In this document: piece by piece, positions 13,733 through 13,958 of the stretch | Position numbering within the stretch: the first letter of the stretch is position 1 | Layout: each line of letters opens with the position of its first letter | DNA from: Anaerolineaceae bacterium UBA6107 | GTDB lineage: Bacteria; Chloroflexota; Anaerolineae; Anaerolineales; Anaerolineaceae | Assembly: GCA_002428455.1 (NCBI GenBank) | Contig: DIWL01000088.1 | Coordinates: 1 to 13,958 of the forward strand | Direction of reading: 5' to 3' | Length of the DNA: 13,958 nt | Notes under the pieces: model-generated | The model's database searches: none | What the model saw: the letters and a program-made list of their open reading frames with translations, nothing else | What the model was told of the DNA's origin: nothing | Program-made: the position numbers and the translations under genes

Positions 13733-13958
13733 ATGACAGAGCTTACCGAACGCCAACGCTTCCTACTCTCCCTGGTGATCCACGAATACGTCCGCTCGGC
13801 CACGCCGGTCGGATCCAAACACGTTGTCGATGAATATAACCTGGAGATGAGCTCGGCGACCGTTCGCAATGAAATGTCCGCTTTGACCGATCTGGGTTAC
13901 CTGCGCCAGCCCCATCTTTCCGCCGGGCGTGTGCCCACCGAGGATGGTTACCGCTTGT
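13733..13958 (+). CDS. hrcA: Heat-inducible transcription repressor HrcA, partial, N-terminal 75 residues
   Basis: HrcA is the repressor of class I heat-shock genes (groE, dnaK) and binds CIRCE. The visible N-terminus is the winged-helix DNA-binding domain, with PVGSKHVVDEY, SSATVRNEMSALTDLGYL and PHLSAGRVPTEDGYR, all family hallmarks. The gene is cut by the window end. The ATG at 13733 lies 11 bases after the CIRCE element. The Shine-Dalgarno sequence is weak (GAAG). In this type of operon grpE, dnaK and dnaJ often follow, but that lies outside the window. It is divergent from the kinase operon, with about 205 bases shared between them. Confidence 0.96.
   Translation, partial: MTELTERQRFLLSLVIHEYVRSATPVGSKHVVDEYNLEMSSATVRNEMSALTDLGYLRQPHLSAGRVPTEDGYRL

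Overview
The window looks like chromosomal DNA of a Chloroflexota bacterium, most likely Anaerolineae. This placement is inferred from the style of the proteins, the moderately GC-rich coding sequence, sigma70-like promoters, a T-box leader in front of pheS-pheT, and recurring degenerate TCGAGA-type heptamer repeats between genes. No rRNA, tRNA, CRISPR array, transposase or phage gene was seen.

Left part (1-4300, mostly + strand): the 5' end of a leftward gene for a probable ClbS/DfsB/DinB-like four-helix protein runs off the window edge. A consensus promoter (TTGCCC-N17-TATAAT) then drives a complete transcriptional T-box leader with a UUC (Phe) specifier and an intrinsic terminator. This controls pheS-pheT, which encodes both subunits of phenylalanyl-tRNA synthetase. 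A perfectly palindromic hairpin terminator ends the operon. The pheS-pheT gap holds a heptamer-repeat element.

Middle (4326-9270): a rightward gene encodes an unrecognised membrane protein with a Cys-containing exported domain, possibly from a leaderless transcript. Facing it is a leftward four-gene run from a clear promoter: lysine 2,3-aminomutase (kamA), a four-helix bundle protein of the 23S rRNA-intervening-sequence family, an aldo/keto reductase, and a multi-cluster Fe-S protein with two CDGSH motifs. A hairpin with a T-tract ends the run. The four-helix gene lies between two oppositely oriented blocks of the heptamer repeat seen between pheS and pheT, so it may be cargo of a small repeat-bounded element.

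Right part (9287-13527, - strand): a shortened KdpD-like sensor kinase overlaps a KdpE-like response regulator, followed by a KimA/YdaO-type potassium transporter. The kinase lacks the large N-terminal KdpD and Usp domains, and no kdpFABC is present. I read this as a potassium-responsive regulatory pair attached to a KimA-type symporter instead of the Kdp ATPase. A tandem AT-rich repeat with 10-11 bp spacing just before the transporter is a candidate operator.

Right edge (13653-13958, + strand): a consensus promoter (TTGACT-N17-TATGAT) with a perfect CIRCE operator leads into the start of hrcA, the heat-shock repressor, cut by the window end.

The two observations most worth following are the heptamer-repeat element with its four-helix cargo and the short-KdpD/KdpE/KimA module.
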